A stretch of DNA of 64,000 bases, taken from Bacillus sp. HMF5848 (GTDB lineage: Bacteria > Bacillota > Bacilli > Bacillales > HMF5848). Positions within the stretch are counted from its first letter, which is position 1; the number at the start of each line of letters is the position of its first letter. Positions 44,306 through 52,661 of the stretch are shown here, one piece after another. The translations under genes and the position numbers were made by a program. The notes under the pieces were generated by a model. The model was not told the DNA's origin, made no database searches, and was given only the letters and a program-made list of their open reading frames with translations. The DNA lies in assembly GCF_003944835.1 (NCBI RefSeq), contig NZ_RWIV01000001.1, positions 3,568,530 to 3,632,529 of the forward strand, given 5' to 3'.

Positions 44306-45073
44306 TCACAAATGAGCTGGCTCTTTTTTCTCTTTTGATAAAAACCATCCACCCACTGCAATTAGTATAAGAACAACATAGAAGGTAATCTTCCATCCAG
44401 GAGATTTCGCAAAACCTTCTGGCAACACAGCTAATTCAGGGTGAGATAAAGTGTAAACAGATAGTTTAACACCTACCCAACCAACAATTAAGAACGCTGC
44501 TATTTCTAAGCCTGGTCTTGAATGAAGTAATCTTACAAACATGTTCGCAGCAAAGCGCATAATTATTAACCCAATTAGCCCACCTGCGAAAATAACTAAA
44601 AACTTACCACCATCAAGACCACCAATGTTAGGAAGGTTAGTATTTGGAAGTGTCACGGCTAGTGCAACTGCAGCTAAAATAGAATCAACAGCAAATGCTA
44701 TGTCAGCTAATTCAACCTTAAACACAGTTCCCCAAAAACCTGATTTTTTCTTTTTGTCTTCCTCTACATTTTCTGTTCTTTTTTTAAACACGACTTTTCT
44801 TAATATATGATTAAATGCAATAAATAACAAATACAATGCTCCAATTGCTTGTACTTGCCATACATTTACTAGGAAGGAGATGGCAAATAGAGACGCAAAT
44901 CGAAATACAAATGCACCAGCAAGCCCATAAAATAATGCTTTTTTTCTTTGCTCATCTGGCAGATGTTTAACCATAATAGCTAATACAAGGGCATTATCAG
45001 CAGCTAATAAACCTTCTAAGGCAATTAACAACAATAATACCCAACCATATTCTAATAAAATGGAAATTTCCAT
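44306..45073 (-). CDS. TerC-family membrane protein (probable Mn2+ exporter)
   Basis: A 255-residue TerC protein with about seven TM segments. The intramembrane acidic motifs are present: ALEGLLAADNALVLAIM and VELADIAFAVDSILAAVALA, whose Asp residues bind metal in this family. TerC proteins such as YceF/YkoY export manganese, or metallate exported proteins. A yybP-ykoY manganese riboswitch upstream strongly supports a manganese role. Confidence 0.9.
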   Translation of the reverse strand: MEISILLEYGWVLLLLIALEGLLAADNALVLAIMVKHLPDEQRKKALFYGLAGAFVFRFASLFAISFLVNVWQVQAIGALYLLFIAFNHILRKVVFKKRTENVEEDKKKKSGFWGTVFKVELADIAFAVDSILAAVALAVTLPNTNLPNIGGLDGGKFLVIFAGGLIGLIIMRFAANMFVRLLHSRPGLEIAAFLIVGWVGVKLSVYTLSHPELAVLPEGFAKSPGWKITFYVVLILIAVGGWFLSKEKKEPAHL

Positions 45074-45278
45074 TAAAATACTTCCTCCTTAATTTGTACA
45101 ACAATCCGTATTTAGTATTGTTTAACTTTTTGGTATATATGTTGTCGGTTTTATCCAAACCTGTTATTAAAAACAGGCAGGCATCCCTCAAGTGAAACCT
45201 TTCAATCACAACTGAACTTATTTGTAGACCATTCCTTACAGCTTATTTAGCCTTTCTGTAAATTTTTCAAACAAAGAA

Positions 45279-45308
45279 AAAACCTTCTCCGTAAATGGAA
45301 AAGGTTTA
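45279..45308 (-). terminator. Second terminator in the terC leader
   Basis: The stem AACCTTTTCC / GGAGAAGGTT is followed on the minus strand by TTTTTTCTTTG. It comes right after the riboswitch terminator, making a tandem stop. Confidence 0.75.
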
Positions 45309-45313
45309 TTAAT

Positions 45314-45348
45314 ACAAAAAGACCTTTACCATTTAGTGTAAAGGTCTT
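45314..45348 (-). terminator. Expression-platform terminator of the manganese riboswitch
   Basis: AAGACCTTTACAC pairs with GGTAAAGGTCTT and is followed by TTTTTGT on the minus strand. The first arm overlaps the last aptamer bases (GCAAGACCTTT), so aptamer folding and termination exclude each other. Confidence 0.85.
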
Positions 45349-45435
45349 GCTAACAACATGAGTTGCCAACAAAGCCGAGAGAATTAACTCTGAAATGACG
45401 ACATTGTTGTAAAAGCTACTCCCCTTTAGGGATAC
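45342..45435 (-). promoter_or_regulatory. yybP-ykoY manganese riboswitch upstream of terC
   Basis: The minus strand reads AAAGGGGAGTAGCTTT, GTCGTCATTTC, CTCGGCTTTGTTGGCAACTC and TGTTGTTAGCAAGACCTTT, the conserved yybP-ykoY elements in order. The family binds Mn2+ and turns expression on by preventing the terminator. It lies about 270 bases before terC. Confidence 0.93.
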
Positions 45436-45719
45436 TAATCAAAATATAGATAAATCATAAAGTCATATTGAAAAGATGTCAATTTTTTTTATTAATTCAT
45501 CGCAGGCAATATTGAATGAAATTAACATAATTTATAGACGTATATTATTTTCGAGGTAATATTTACCTGATTTTACCATTACGAGGATTAGCAAGTTGTA
45601 TGACAAACTGAAAGGTGGCTAAATAAAGTCTAGAAATATCTACAAAAAAAGAACACCTACGCATTTGAATAGGATAATTAAAGCAAGTTAATCCTAAAAA
45701 TGAAGGAGGTGTTACAGCA

Positions 45720-45881
45720 ATGGCACAAGATGTCCTTTGTGAAGTAAGCAGTTGTGTACACAACATTACTAGTCAGAACAAATGTGGGGCAACTCAAATT
45801 TATGTTGTTAACCATAAAGATAATAATGCGTCATCCAGCGCAGAAACAGATTGTAAAACGTTTGAACCAGCTGATTTATAA
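45720..45881 (+). CDS. DUF1540 small cysteine protein
   Basis: A 53-residue protein with the DUF1540 pattern: CEVSSCVHN near the start, CGATQIYVVN in the middle and DCKTFEP near the end. The four spaced Cys residues are probably a metal site. GGAGGTG lies 9 bases before the ATG. Family members are common in spore-formers and clostridia, with no clear function. A strong terminator follows at once. Confidence 0.82.
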   Translation: MAQDVLCEVSSCVHNITSQNKCGATQIYVVNHKDNNASSSAETDCKTFEPADL

Positions 45882-45888
45882 GATTTCC

Positions 45889-45926
45889 GTAATAGAGACA
45901 ACCACGAACTTGGTTGTCTCTATTCA
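45889..45926. terminator. Terminator after the DUF1540 gene
   Basis: The 14-bp region AATAGAGACAACCA / TGGTTGTCTCTATT forms a strong hairpin followed by CATATTTATT. Confidence 0.8.
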
Positions 45927-45936
45927 TATTTATTAT

Positions 45937-45951
45937 TGAAAATAATTATCA
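45937..45951. promoter_or_regulatory. Orphan Fur box with promoter-like bases
   Basis: TGAAAATAATTATCA matches the Fur 15-mer at 14 of 15 positions. A TATAAA at 45968-45973 lies 16 bases past TTATCA. No gene starts downstream on either strand: the 300 bases to the SDR stop hold no reading frame above 12 codons with a ribosome binding site. Confidence 0.65.
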
Positions 45952-46270
45952 TTATTATTCAAATCTATATAAAATACTAAGAAAAATAATGCAGAATACT
46001 ACACAAAAGGTTTCAATCTAGATTATATAATTTGGGTGTTTTCGAAAATTACAAACCAAACATCTTGTATTATTTTGTTTTTCTATGTTTTTCTTTCTAG
46101 CTTTAGAGTCAGGAGTGCTCACATGAGTGGAAAGATTACACTCTTAACAATTTGGCACTTCTAACATAATATTTCTGCCCGTAGAACTATGATGTCATCT
46201 TGTTTATACTTATTATGTTAGCCATTACATTTTCACATGAATTCCACTCACAATAAAAAATCAAATTGAG

Positions 46271-47200
46271 TTATTTCGAGAAATCAAACTTTATACCGGT
46301 TAAATCTTCTGACACAGTCCAGAGCTTGTTCATACTTTCTCGACTGTCTGCTGATTTATGTGGTCTTTCAACAGTTGGATATCCTTTACGATTTCCTTTT
46401 CCGTCGGGACCAATATATTCTCCGCCCTTCAAGCTTTCCTCTGTCGCTGCGTACAATGTAGGTAGCGCCCCCATTGCTGCCGATTGAGAAAATATCGGTA
46501 ATAATATTTTAGCATACCAAGGAGTTTGTTTATTCTTTCCGATTCGGAACAAATTTGTTGCTGATATTCCAGGATGACAAGCTAAGCTCTTTACACCTAA
46601 ACCAGCTTCCTTTAATTTTTCATCTAACGCTTTAGCAAAATAAAGGTTTGCTAGCTTACTTTGACCATAGAACTTACCAGCCTTATAACCATTACCTCCA
46701 TCTAAATTATGAAAGTCAATCTCTGCCCCGCGATGAGCAAGTGAGCTAAGCGTTACTACACGAGCACCCTCTGTTTTCTTTAGCATGGGTAATAACAATC
46801 CCGTTAAGGCAAAATGCCCTAAATGATTCGTTCCGAATTGAAGTTCAAATCCATCGGCTGTTTTTCCATAAGGAGGAATCATCACGCCCGCATTATTAAT
46901 TAATAGATCGAGTCTGTCGAATGATTGTTGAAAGCTTTCAGCAAAAGTTTTCACACTTGCAAGACTTCCTAAATTAAGCTCCATCACAATAACTTTAGTC
47001 ACCGCTTCATTGCTAGTTTGTGAGATAATCCACTTCTTAGCTTCGTTTCCCTTGCTGCTGTTTCTTACAGCTAATATAACATGGGCTCCATTTTGCACAA
47101 GAGCTTTTGCTGTTTCTAAGCCCAGTCCACTATTTGCTCCTGTTACAATAGCAACCTTGTCGTCAACTCTCTTCATTTGTTCCACTGTCCAATTTGACAT
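46271..47200 (-). CDS. SDR-family oxidoreductase (retinol dehydrogenase-like)
   Basis: A 309-residue short-chain dehydrogenase. The cofactor site is VAIVTGANSGLGLETAKAL (TGxxxGxG), with NNAGVMIPPYGKT, the catalytic Ser in VVTLSSLAHRGAE and Tyr/Lys in YGQSKLAN. The group resembles WW-domain oxidoreductase and retinol/protochlorophyllide reductases; the substrate is unknown. GGAGAT precedes the ATG. It stands alone. Confidence 0.88.
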   Translation of the reverse strand: MSNWTVEQMKRVDDKVAIVTGANSGLGLETAKALVQNGAHVILAVRNSSKGNEAKKWIISQTSNEAVTKVIVMELNLGSLASVKTFAESFQQSFDRLDLLINNAGVMIPPYGKTADGFELQFGTNHLGHFALTGLLLPMLKKTEGARVVTLSSLAHRGAEIDFHNLDGGNGYKAGKFYGQSKLANLYFAKALDEKLKEAGLGVKSLACHPGISATNLFRIGKNKQTPWYAKILLPIFSQSAAMGALPTLYAATEESLKGGEYIGPDGKGNRKGYPTVERPHKSADSRESMNKLWTVSEDLTGIKFDFSK

Positions 47201-47300
47201 CTTTTAATCTCCAATCAAGTTAGTTGTTACCCTATTTTTATGACGTTGCTCATAATTCCTCTAATGAGAACTTACTTTCATATTTTTCATTCTTTAATAC

Positions 47301-47468
47301 TCATTTTCTAACCCTTGGAACAAAGACCAAAGGGGCCTGCTGCTTTTTTATACGATTCGTAGCTTGGATACATCTTCGTAAGTTCATTTTCTTCATACAC
47401 CGATTGATAAACAAAAAAACACTTGCAATACCAGACATTAATCCAAACAATGTCCATTGAGTTCTCAT
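47301..47468 (-). CDS. Possible small membrane protein (55 aa)
   Basis: The frame has one hydrophobic segment near the N-terminus (WTLFGLMSGIASVFLFI) and a basic tail (KKMNLRRCIQATNRIKKQQ). The ribosome binding site (AAAGAAG) is weak and I recognise no family. It fills a stretch otherwise empty between the SDR and HTH genes. Confidence 0.3.
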   Translation of the reverse strand: MRTQWTLFGLMSGIASVFLFINRCMKKMNLRRCIQATNRIKKQQAPLVFVPRVRK

Positions 47469-47552
47469 AATAATAACTTCTTTATTAAATTTAAGGATAC
47501 CATCATTTAGCTTTATTTCATCTACATTCTATAAGGTTTCTCTCACTGTTAG

Positions 47553-47747
47553 CTAATCTTCTAAAGAAAATAGTTCGTCTACAGTTGTATTAAGAACTCT
47601 AGCTAGATTCATGGCGAGTTCTAGCGTAGGATTGTATTTGTTATTTTCAATGGCATTAATAGTTTGTCTACTAACTGATAATAACAATGCTAAATCATTT
47701 TGCGTTAATTTTAAATCTTTTCTTCGTTCTCGAATTGTATTTTTCAA
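47553..47747 (-). CDS. Small Xre/Cro HTH regulator
   Basis: A 64-residue protein that is only a helix-turn-helix domain: LTQNDLALLLSVSRQTINAIENNKYNPTL-type, ending VDELFSLED, the classic YgzD/Cro-like form. It begins with TTG one base after the stop of the membrane protein encoded upstream, so the two form an operon. Such regulator plus membrane-protein pairs are common in Firmicutes and usually autoregulate. Confidence 0.88.
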   Translation of the reverse strand: MKNTIRERRKDLKLTQNDLALLLSVSRQTINAIENNKYNPTLELAMNLARVLNTTVDELFSLED

Positions 47748-47748
47748 G

Positions 47749-47964
47749 CTACATCATCTTTCTTTTAATAATAAGTCTATTTACCGTTCTCGTTATCATC
47801 ATTGCTGCAAGTAGTAAAACAGGTAAATATTCTATATTTATATCATAAAAAATGGTGGCTAGCTGAATAATACCTAATCCTGCAACACCCACGATATAAG
47901 CTCTGGAAATAGAAAATAGCTCAATTTTTGTTTCCATTTCATCCATTTCAGATGACTTATTCAT
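47749..47964 (-). CDS. Two-TM membrane protein paired with Xre regulator
   Basis: A 71-residue protein with an acidic N-terminus (MNKSSEMDEMETKIE) and two hydrophobic segments (AYIVGVAGLGIIQLATIF and YLPVLLLAAMMITRTV). GGAGGGAG precedes the ATG. Paired with the downstream HTH gene. In size and layout it looks like DUF2178-type proteins of HTH-linked operons; I am not sure of the family. Confidence 0.7.
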   Translation of the reverse strand: MNKSSEMDEMETKIELFSISRAYIVGVAGLGIIQLATIFYDINIEYLPVLLLAAMMITRTVNRLIIKRKMM

Positions 47965-48173
47965 GTATACTCCCTCCTAAAAATGTAAAATACTTTTTAC
48001 ATTTTCACTTTAATCCAATTAGTGGAAAACGTAAAGACTTTTTTACATTTTAGTGTGTCTAAGTTGTGAAACTTAAGGGTGGTTGGTAATAGACAAAAAC
48101 ATGAGAATGCGTAATCAACTAAATTTGGCACATGATAAGTATGAAGGATTTGAAGAAGGAGGAAGACTTTATA

Positions 48174-48347
48174 ATGAACCCAAAAAGCGAATTACAAAAA
48201 GCTCAAGACATCATCCACAAAGCACATTTTCATTTAAAACAAGTTAACTCAAACAGTGATGAAGCAGAAGCATGTCATTTTGCTCAAGAGGAACTTGAAA
48301 AAGCACAGCAGGTGATTCAACAAGTTCAACAACTAATTAATGAATAG
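48174..48347 (+). CDS. Small helical protein of unknown function (57 aa)
   Basis: A hydrophilic all-helical protein: MNPKSELQKAQDIIHKAHFH through ELEKAQQVIQQVQQLINE, two heptad-like helices with Gln-rich faces and likely coiled-coil character. GAAGGAGG lies upstream. No membrane part or known motif. The longer frame from 48132 is also possible but lacks a good start. Confidence 0.6.
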   Translation: MNPKSELQKAQDIIHKAHFHLKQVNSNSDEAEACHFAQEELEKAQQVIQQVQQLINE

Positions 48348-48374
48348 CTTGATAAAAAAAACTCATTACGACTA

Positions 48375-48415
48375 CAAAAAAGGTACCCTGACTATATCCA
48401 AGGTACCTTTATTTT
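48375..48415. terminator. Convergent terminator before the GNAT gene
   Basis: The stem AAAGGTACC / GGTACCTTT is flanked by AAAAA and ATTTTT, serving the small plus-strand gene and the GNAT gene. Confidence 0.85.
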
Positions 48416-48948
48416 TCAGAGTTGTTAAACCGAAAAATAAGTTTATGTCCATCAAAAGTTTCACCGTTCTCCTCAATGTAAGCTCCCTTAGTATAATTAG
48501 AAACAGTCTTCCTCCAGAATTTTTGGCCAACAACATTTTTTTCTAGTGGATTAGTAAACAGCTCCCAAGTCCCCTTATGCTGTGAGAACACTATATTTGC
48601 TGCACGCTCAGCAATACCTTGCCCTCTTAATGACTGAATTAAGAAAAATTCATTTACAAAGTAATCTATTCCTTTATTGCAATGTGGTGGAGTTGCTATT
48701 AGAATAAATCCCACTGGTATTTCATTTACCAAAATTATGTATGGGAATAAAACACCTGGCTTTTTCCACCAAATATTTTGAATATCATACTGGTCTTTTA
48801 ATGTTCGGAAATCATTACTCTCCTCATAAATACCATGCATATTAGGAAGTAAACCATAATGTCCGGATAGGTCATAGAGATACAAGGGATACAAGTTTTT
48901 TATAATATATGCTTCATTTTTATCAGTTAATTGCACATCAAGTTTCAT
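48409..48948 (-). CDS. GNAT-family N-acetyltransferase
   Basis: A 179-residue acetyltransferase. The acetyl-CoA binding motif A is QSLRGQGIAERAANIVF (R/Q-x-x-G-x-G/A), preceded by FVNEFFLI and VGFILIATPP strands. The substrate is unknown. It stands alone in a mixed accessory region. Confidence 0.78.
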   Translation of the reverse strand: MKLDVQLTDKNEAYIIKNLYPLYLYDLSGHYGLLPNMHGIYEESNDFRTLKDQYDIQNIWWKKPGVLFPYIILVNEIPVGFILIATPPHCNKGIDYFVNEFFLIQSLRGQGIAERAANIVFSQHKGTWELFTNPLEKNVVGQKFWRKTVSNYTKGAYIEENGETFDGHKLIFRFNNSEK

Positions 48949-49177
48949 TATTTTCTCCTTTAACGTTAATATAAGTTAAATAAGCATAAACTGAATGTTA
49001 AAAATTCCGGATACACATGTGTTGTCCTCGCTTGTATCTTTTTGCTAATCCACTCATCTCATATAAACTGACATAGTTAGTTATCAATTAACACTTTCAA
49101 TCCATACTGCACGTAGTTTAAAGTGAATACTACGCTTCTAATATATTAGTCTTTTATTTTACTTCTCTATTAGAATC

Positions 49178-49981
49178 CTATCGTTTTAATTTGGTTAGTA
49201 CCCGTCTATATACAATTATTAATAAACACAACAACATACCGTATTCCACAAATAGAGTTGGAAACTCAGGGTAAATAACAGATGTATAAGTCATTGCATT
49301 TTGGTAAAGATGCGCTAATATACTAATCCAAGCTGTTTTGAAATATAAGATACTAAAAATAAATGGAATATGTATGAACATTCTTGAAATCGCTGATTCC
49401 CAGCCCCATGCAGTTACATGAAGAAATCCAAAGTAACAAGATGTTAATAAAACGACTATATAAAACCACCCATGTTTCAATCGTTTAGAAAACATTCTAG
49501 CCAAGGCTGCCACCATGAGTACATTGAAGGACTCTTCTTCAAAAACTAATAAAGGTAAGGTTAATAGGTTAGTAATATATTCTCCAAAGGTCATAGACAT
49601 TTGATCAATGTTTTGAGGATCATCGGGAACTAGTCCTACACTTTGTATTACTATTACGAACAAAGCACTAATGAATAATACACTGAAGGGATATATCCAT
49701 AAAATATTGGACCAAGTGTAAGGTATCCCCACTTGTTTAAATGGATTTTGGAAAAACGGCTTTATAAGTGATTTGTTCTTCCAAATGATTGAAATCGTTA
49801 TAAACAAAAACAATAGTTCTGTTACTACTGTCTTGTTATTAAGAAATTCATTATAAGCATATGTACCAAATGTTACCCAAAAAATTGCAACTACGAACCA
49901 TACAGGTTTAAAGTCATTTTCTTTAACATATACCGCAATCTTTGTTTCTTTACTATGAATCTTGTTAATAAATTTCTTCAT
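49178..49981 (-). CDS. CPBP-like intramembrane protein with altered motif
   Basis: A 267-residue protein with about eight hydrophobic segments. Motif-like elements of CPBP/Abi proteases occur in order: EEESFN (usual EExxxR), FGFLHV (FxxxH) and AHLYQNAM (HxxxN/D). The Arg of the first motif is missing, so protease activity is doubtful. Such proteins often sit in bacteriocin immunity or defence contexts, but nothing nearby confirms this. The ATG at 49981 follows GGAG. Confidence 0.6.
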   Translation of the reverse strand: MKKFINKIHSKETKIAVYVKENDFKPVWFVVAIFWVTFGTYAYNEFLNNKTVVTELLFLFITISIIWKNKSLIKPFFQNPFKQVGIPYTWSNILWIYPFSVLFISALFVIVIQSVGLVPDDPQNIDQMSMTFGEYITNLLTLPLLVFEEESFNVLMVAALARMFSKRLKHGWFYIVVLLTSCYFGFLHVTAWGWESAISRMFIHIPFIFSILYFKTAWISILAHLYQNAMTYTSVIYPEFPTLFVEYGMLLCLLIIVYRRVLTKLKR

Positions 49982-50196
49982 CAATTTTCTCCATTTAACA
50001 TAATTCTTATATTTCCTTATATCCTTATATTATGTTCATCACTTCACATAATTATCATTACCTAATTTATTTCAGAACCATTTTAGTAACTTATGCCATT
50101 CCTGCTGCATCAGTTATGTATGCCTACCCAATATTCACATTATTCGATACTAGGTGTTTTTTTTCCTTCTTTCAATCGGAAGTTTATTATACTAAT

Positions 50197-50231
50197 AAAG
50201 AGACATAACCATATGATTAATGTCTCTTTAT
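50197..50231. terminator. Hairpin downstream of trmL
   Basis: The 12-bp stem AAAGAGACAT / ATGTCTCTTT lies about 107 bases past the trmL stop and has AT-rich tails on both sides. Apart from this hairpin I see nothing in the 356-base gap to the CPBP gene. Confidence 0.6.
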
Positions 50232-50337
50232 ATCATTACCGCACTCTTTTGGAGAGGGAGATGATATAGGAAAACGTTTTAAACTTCGTGACTTAGGTCT
50301 TTGTTATTAAAAAACAAGCCTAATCTCTGCTCTATTT

Positions 50338-50811
50338 TTATTTTAGATTTGGATATCCTTGTTGTCTTAATGCTTCATATATAAGTACGGCTGCAGTATT
50401 TGATAAATTAAGGGAACGGACATTTATTGTCATTGGAATTCTTAAGCATTTATCTTTATACTTTTCAATTATTTCTCGTGGAATACCATTCGTTTCACGC
50501 CCAAAAATAAAAAAGTATTCCCTATCAGGATTGCTGTAATTAAAATCTGTATATCTTCCATCGCCGAAATTTTCAATAAAAAAATAATCCCCCATTGGGT
50601 TTAGCTCATAAAATTCCTCTATTGAATCATAATAGCGGACATTTACTTTGTCCCAAAAATCAATACCAGCTGCTTTTAACATCTTTTCATCCGTTGAAAA
50701 ACTAAGCGGCCGAATTAAATGTAAAATTGAGTTCGTTGCAGCACAGGTTAGCGCTATATTAGCTGTGTTCGAAGGGATTTCTGGTTGATATAATACAACA
50801 TTTATTCCCAT
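50338..50811 (-). CDS. trmL: TrmL, tRNA (wobble) 2'-O-methyltransferase
   Basis: A 157-residue SPOUT methyltransferase, the usual TrmL size. The knot motifs are NVVLYQPEIPSNTANIALTC, FIFGRETNGIP, and IPMTINVRSLNLSNTAAVLIYEALR-type. It methylates the ribose of C/U34 in tRNA-Leu. I chose the ATG at 50811 (MGINVVLYQPEIP) because a GAGGTGA box lies before it and this is the family start. Single gene. Confidence 0.93.
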   Translation of the reverse strand: MGINVVLYQPEIPSNTANIALTCAATNSILHLIRPLSFSTDEKMLKAAGIDFWDKVNVRYYDSIEEFYELNPMGDYFFIENFGDGRYTDFNYSNPDREYFFIFGRETNGIPREIIEKYKDKCLRIPMTINVRSLNLSNTAAVLIYEALRQQGYPNLK

Positions 50812-51146
50812 TTTATTTTCACCTCTATCAAACTTTATAATACGTTGCACAATATGGCCATTATATACTAATTTATCTATTTTTTAAAAAGGTATAGTAG
50901 CTTCTCATGCCCTTGATTTATTACCCTCCAAAGCAACGACAAGCATTGAGTTTATCCCTAATCCTAATATTCCTCTAAGTAAGTTACTTTCCTATTCCTT
51001 ATTCCTAATACTCTAAAAGGAGAAAATAAAGAAAACTCGCCAATTGGCGAAGACAGAGGCATAGTTGCACTTGCACTTATACTTACCTAGTAGCTAACAA
51101 GCGTTTCTGCTTGTTTAGAAACGCTCTTTTAGTTAAAGTGTATTGA
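50812..51146. other. Intergenic stretch with small hairpins
   Basis: Contains TCGCCAATTGGCGA (51036-51049), a 14-base palindrome, and the hairpin at 51101-51124. No gene is visible. Confidence 0.4.
51101..51128. terminator. Hairpin terminator near the small membrane protein gene
   Basis: The stem GCGTTTCT / AGAAACGC is followed by TCTTTT on the plus strand and lies about 20 bases past the stop of the minus-strand gene. Confidence 0.55.
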
Positions 51147-51443
51147 CTATTTTCCTATAAAATAAATAACAAAAATGAAACTATTCAAAACGAATACACC
51201 TAACGAAAGTAACGAAGTAAATAAGGATATAACCAGCATTTTTATTTTTTGTTCCCCGTTTGCTTTAAATAAGCAGAAAAACGTCCCAAATATTAATAAA
51301 TAAGTAAATAAAATTCCTATTAGCAAGACATATCTATTGGTTCCTCCCGTTAAAGTCGCCAAATTTTCTACATTAAATACTAGGACTAAGCTTATAAGTG
51401 CCAAGGACATTGACGTGAAAAGCCATTTCACAAATATATTCAT
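51147..51443 (-). CDS. Small three-TM membrane protein (98 aa)
   Basis: Three hydrophobic segments (MSLALISLVLVFNV, YVLLIGILFTYLLIFGTFF, VISLFTSLLSLGVFVLNSFI) with short basic loops. GGGAGGG precedes the ATG. I recognise no family and its neighbours give no hint. Confidence 0.6.
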   Translation of the reverse strand: MNIFVKWLFTSMSLALISLVLVFNVENLATLTGGTNRYVLLIGILFTYLLIFGTFFCLFKANGEQKIKMLVISLFTSLLSLGVFVLNSFIFVIYFIGK

Positions 51444-51470
51444 TTTATATTGCCCTCCCTTTTCTTAGAT

Positions 51471-51759
51471 TTATTGAACGACTGTCTCGTTATTACGCTC
51501 CCAAACATTTTCATCATAGACCTTTGGTTCAGCAATCATAACATAAAAATTCAGTCCATTCTGATACTTCTTCTCTATTTAAGTCACCTGAAAACACATT
51601 TTCTAGCTGTTACGGTTCAACCTATATTTTTTCATAGTTTCCTTTAGTTCATTTTCTGACCAATCAACGTTTCTTTTTAGAAGGCTTGTGTGCAAGTCGG
51701 TGTGGACTTTTATTTCGTTTCAGTCTCTCGTCAATATCGTCTTCTAATTCAACACTAAT
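51471..51759 (-). pseudogene. Decayed coding remnants, reading shifts between frames
   Basis: Consecutive minus-strand fragments look protein-like but change frame: ELEDDIDERLKRNKSPHRL (stop at 51664), then NVDWSENELKETMKKYRLN, VFSGDLNREEVSEWTEF and MIAEPKVYDENVWERNNETV (stop at 51471). This is what an old gene with several frameshifts leaves behind. I do not know the family. Confidence 0.45.
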
Positions 51760-51830
51760 TCAAAAAGTTAATCTATTTTAACATATATATATTATAACTT
51801 TTCCCTTACTTACATTTCATTTTATATTAT

Positions 51831-51863
51831 AAAGAGTACCTCCCAGAACAGAAGGTACTCTAT
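51831..51863. terminator. Hairpin in the gap after the kinase-like gene
   Basis: The stem AGAGTACCT / AGGTACTCT has a 10-base loop and AT-rich flanks. It is about 240 bases beyond the stop of the kinase-like gene. I found nothing else in 51864-52099. Confidence 0.5.
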
Positions 51864-52099
51864 ACACACAAATCCTCTCACTTAATTTTTTACACTCAAT
51901 ATGTGTTTGGCCAGAAGTATACTGAACCGCGTAATTATTGTACTCATACCCAGTGGTCTTGTGAGGGGCAGAGGTCGCAGATCTAAACAATTTCGAAAAA
52001 TCTATGAAGTTGATAGTATGAAAAGCTTATTGAGAAGGTTTAATTACCCGTTGCAAACAAAATTGCCTCCTGCTCTATAACGCTAGGTTGAACACCTTG

Positions 52100-52597
52100 T
52101 TATTCTTTCCCACTAAACTCTAAAACATTTAAACCCTCGGATGCTTCTGGTGCTTCAAAAAATTTTGTAACATGAATAAACACCGCTTCCGTGTCAAAAG
52201 CCGCTCTTTCAGGTTGTTCGTTACGCCTTTGGGCAATTTGACGTAAGCATTGCTCGTTGTTCAGATTAAGGAAAATTAATTGATGGTTTGCATTGACCTC
52301 TGACGCCATATCCAAAAACCACTTTCGCAGTTTTTGAGTGTTAGCTGGAAAATCCATCACTACATCTGTACCGACACTTAATATGTTTTGGACATGCTTT
52401 TTCACCAACGGCTTGAGCTGCGCTGAGAATTTTAGATAGTCGTCAAATGAAGCGATTTGATTGGGATAAAGACATGAAAGCCATTCATCCTCAGACAACA
52501 GTACCGCATGTTTATCTATCGCCAATTGTTTTGATTTAGTTGATTTTCCTGCCCCCATTTTTCCACAGAAAAAGTATAGTGTCCCCAATTGTTTCAT
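52100..52597 (-). CDS. P-loop kinase-like ATPase (AAA_33 type)
   Basis: A 165-residue protein with Walker A FFCGKMGAGKST at residues 9-20, then LLSEDEWLSCLYP, VVMDFPANTQKLRKWF (Walker B-like Asp) and a lid region RQIAQRRNEQPERAAF. It belongs to the small kinase/zeta-toxin-like AAA_33 group; members phosphorylate small molecules, and some confer antibiotic resistance. The substrate is unknown. GGGGGAAAA lies before the ATG. Confidence 0.75.
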   Translation of the reverse strand: MKQLGTLYFFCGKMGAGKSTKSKQLAIDKHAVLLSEDEWLSCLYPNQIASFDDYLKFSAQLKPLVKKHVQNILSVGTDVVMDFPANTQKLRKWFLDMASEVNANHQLIFLNLNNEQCLRQIAQRRNEQPERAAFDTEAVFIHVTKFFEAPEASEGLNVLEFSGKE

Positions 52598-52638
52598 ATT
52601 TTTCCCCCATTCTTATTTTAGTGGTTAAAATTATATAA

Positions 52639-52661
52639 GTGTAACACTAGTAGTGTTACAC
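52639..52661. repeat. 23-bp perfect palindrome
   Basis: GTGTAACACTA, a central G, and TAGTGTTACAC are exact complements. It lies between the kinase-like gene and the retropepsin pseudogene and overlaps the latter's final codons. It could be an operator for the kinase-like gene (42 bases upstream of its start) or a terminator stem without a T run. Confidence 0.6.

Noticed and set aside
45563-45939. Frames of 61-67 codons on both strands around the DUF1540 gene
   Set aside because: They overlap the DUF1540 gene in other frames; only the latter has a GGAGGTG box and family cysteines.
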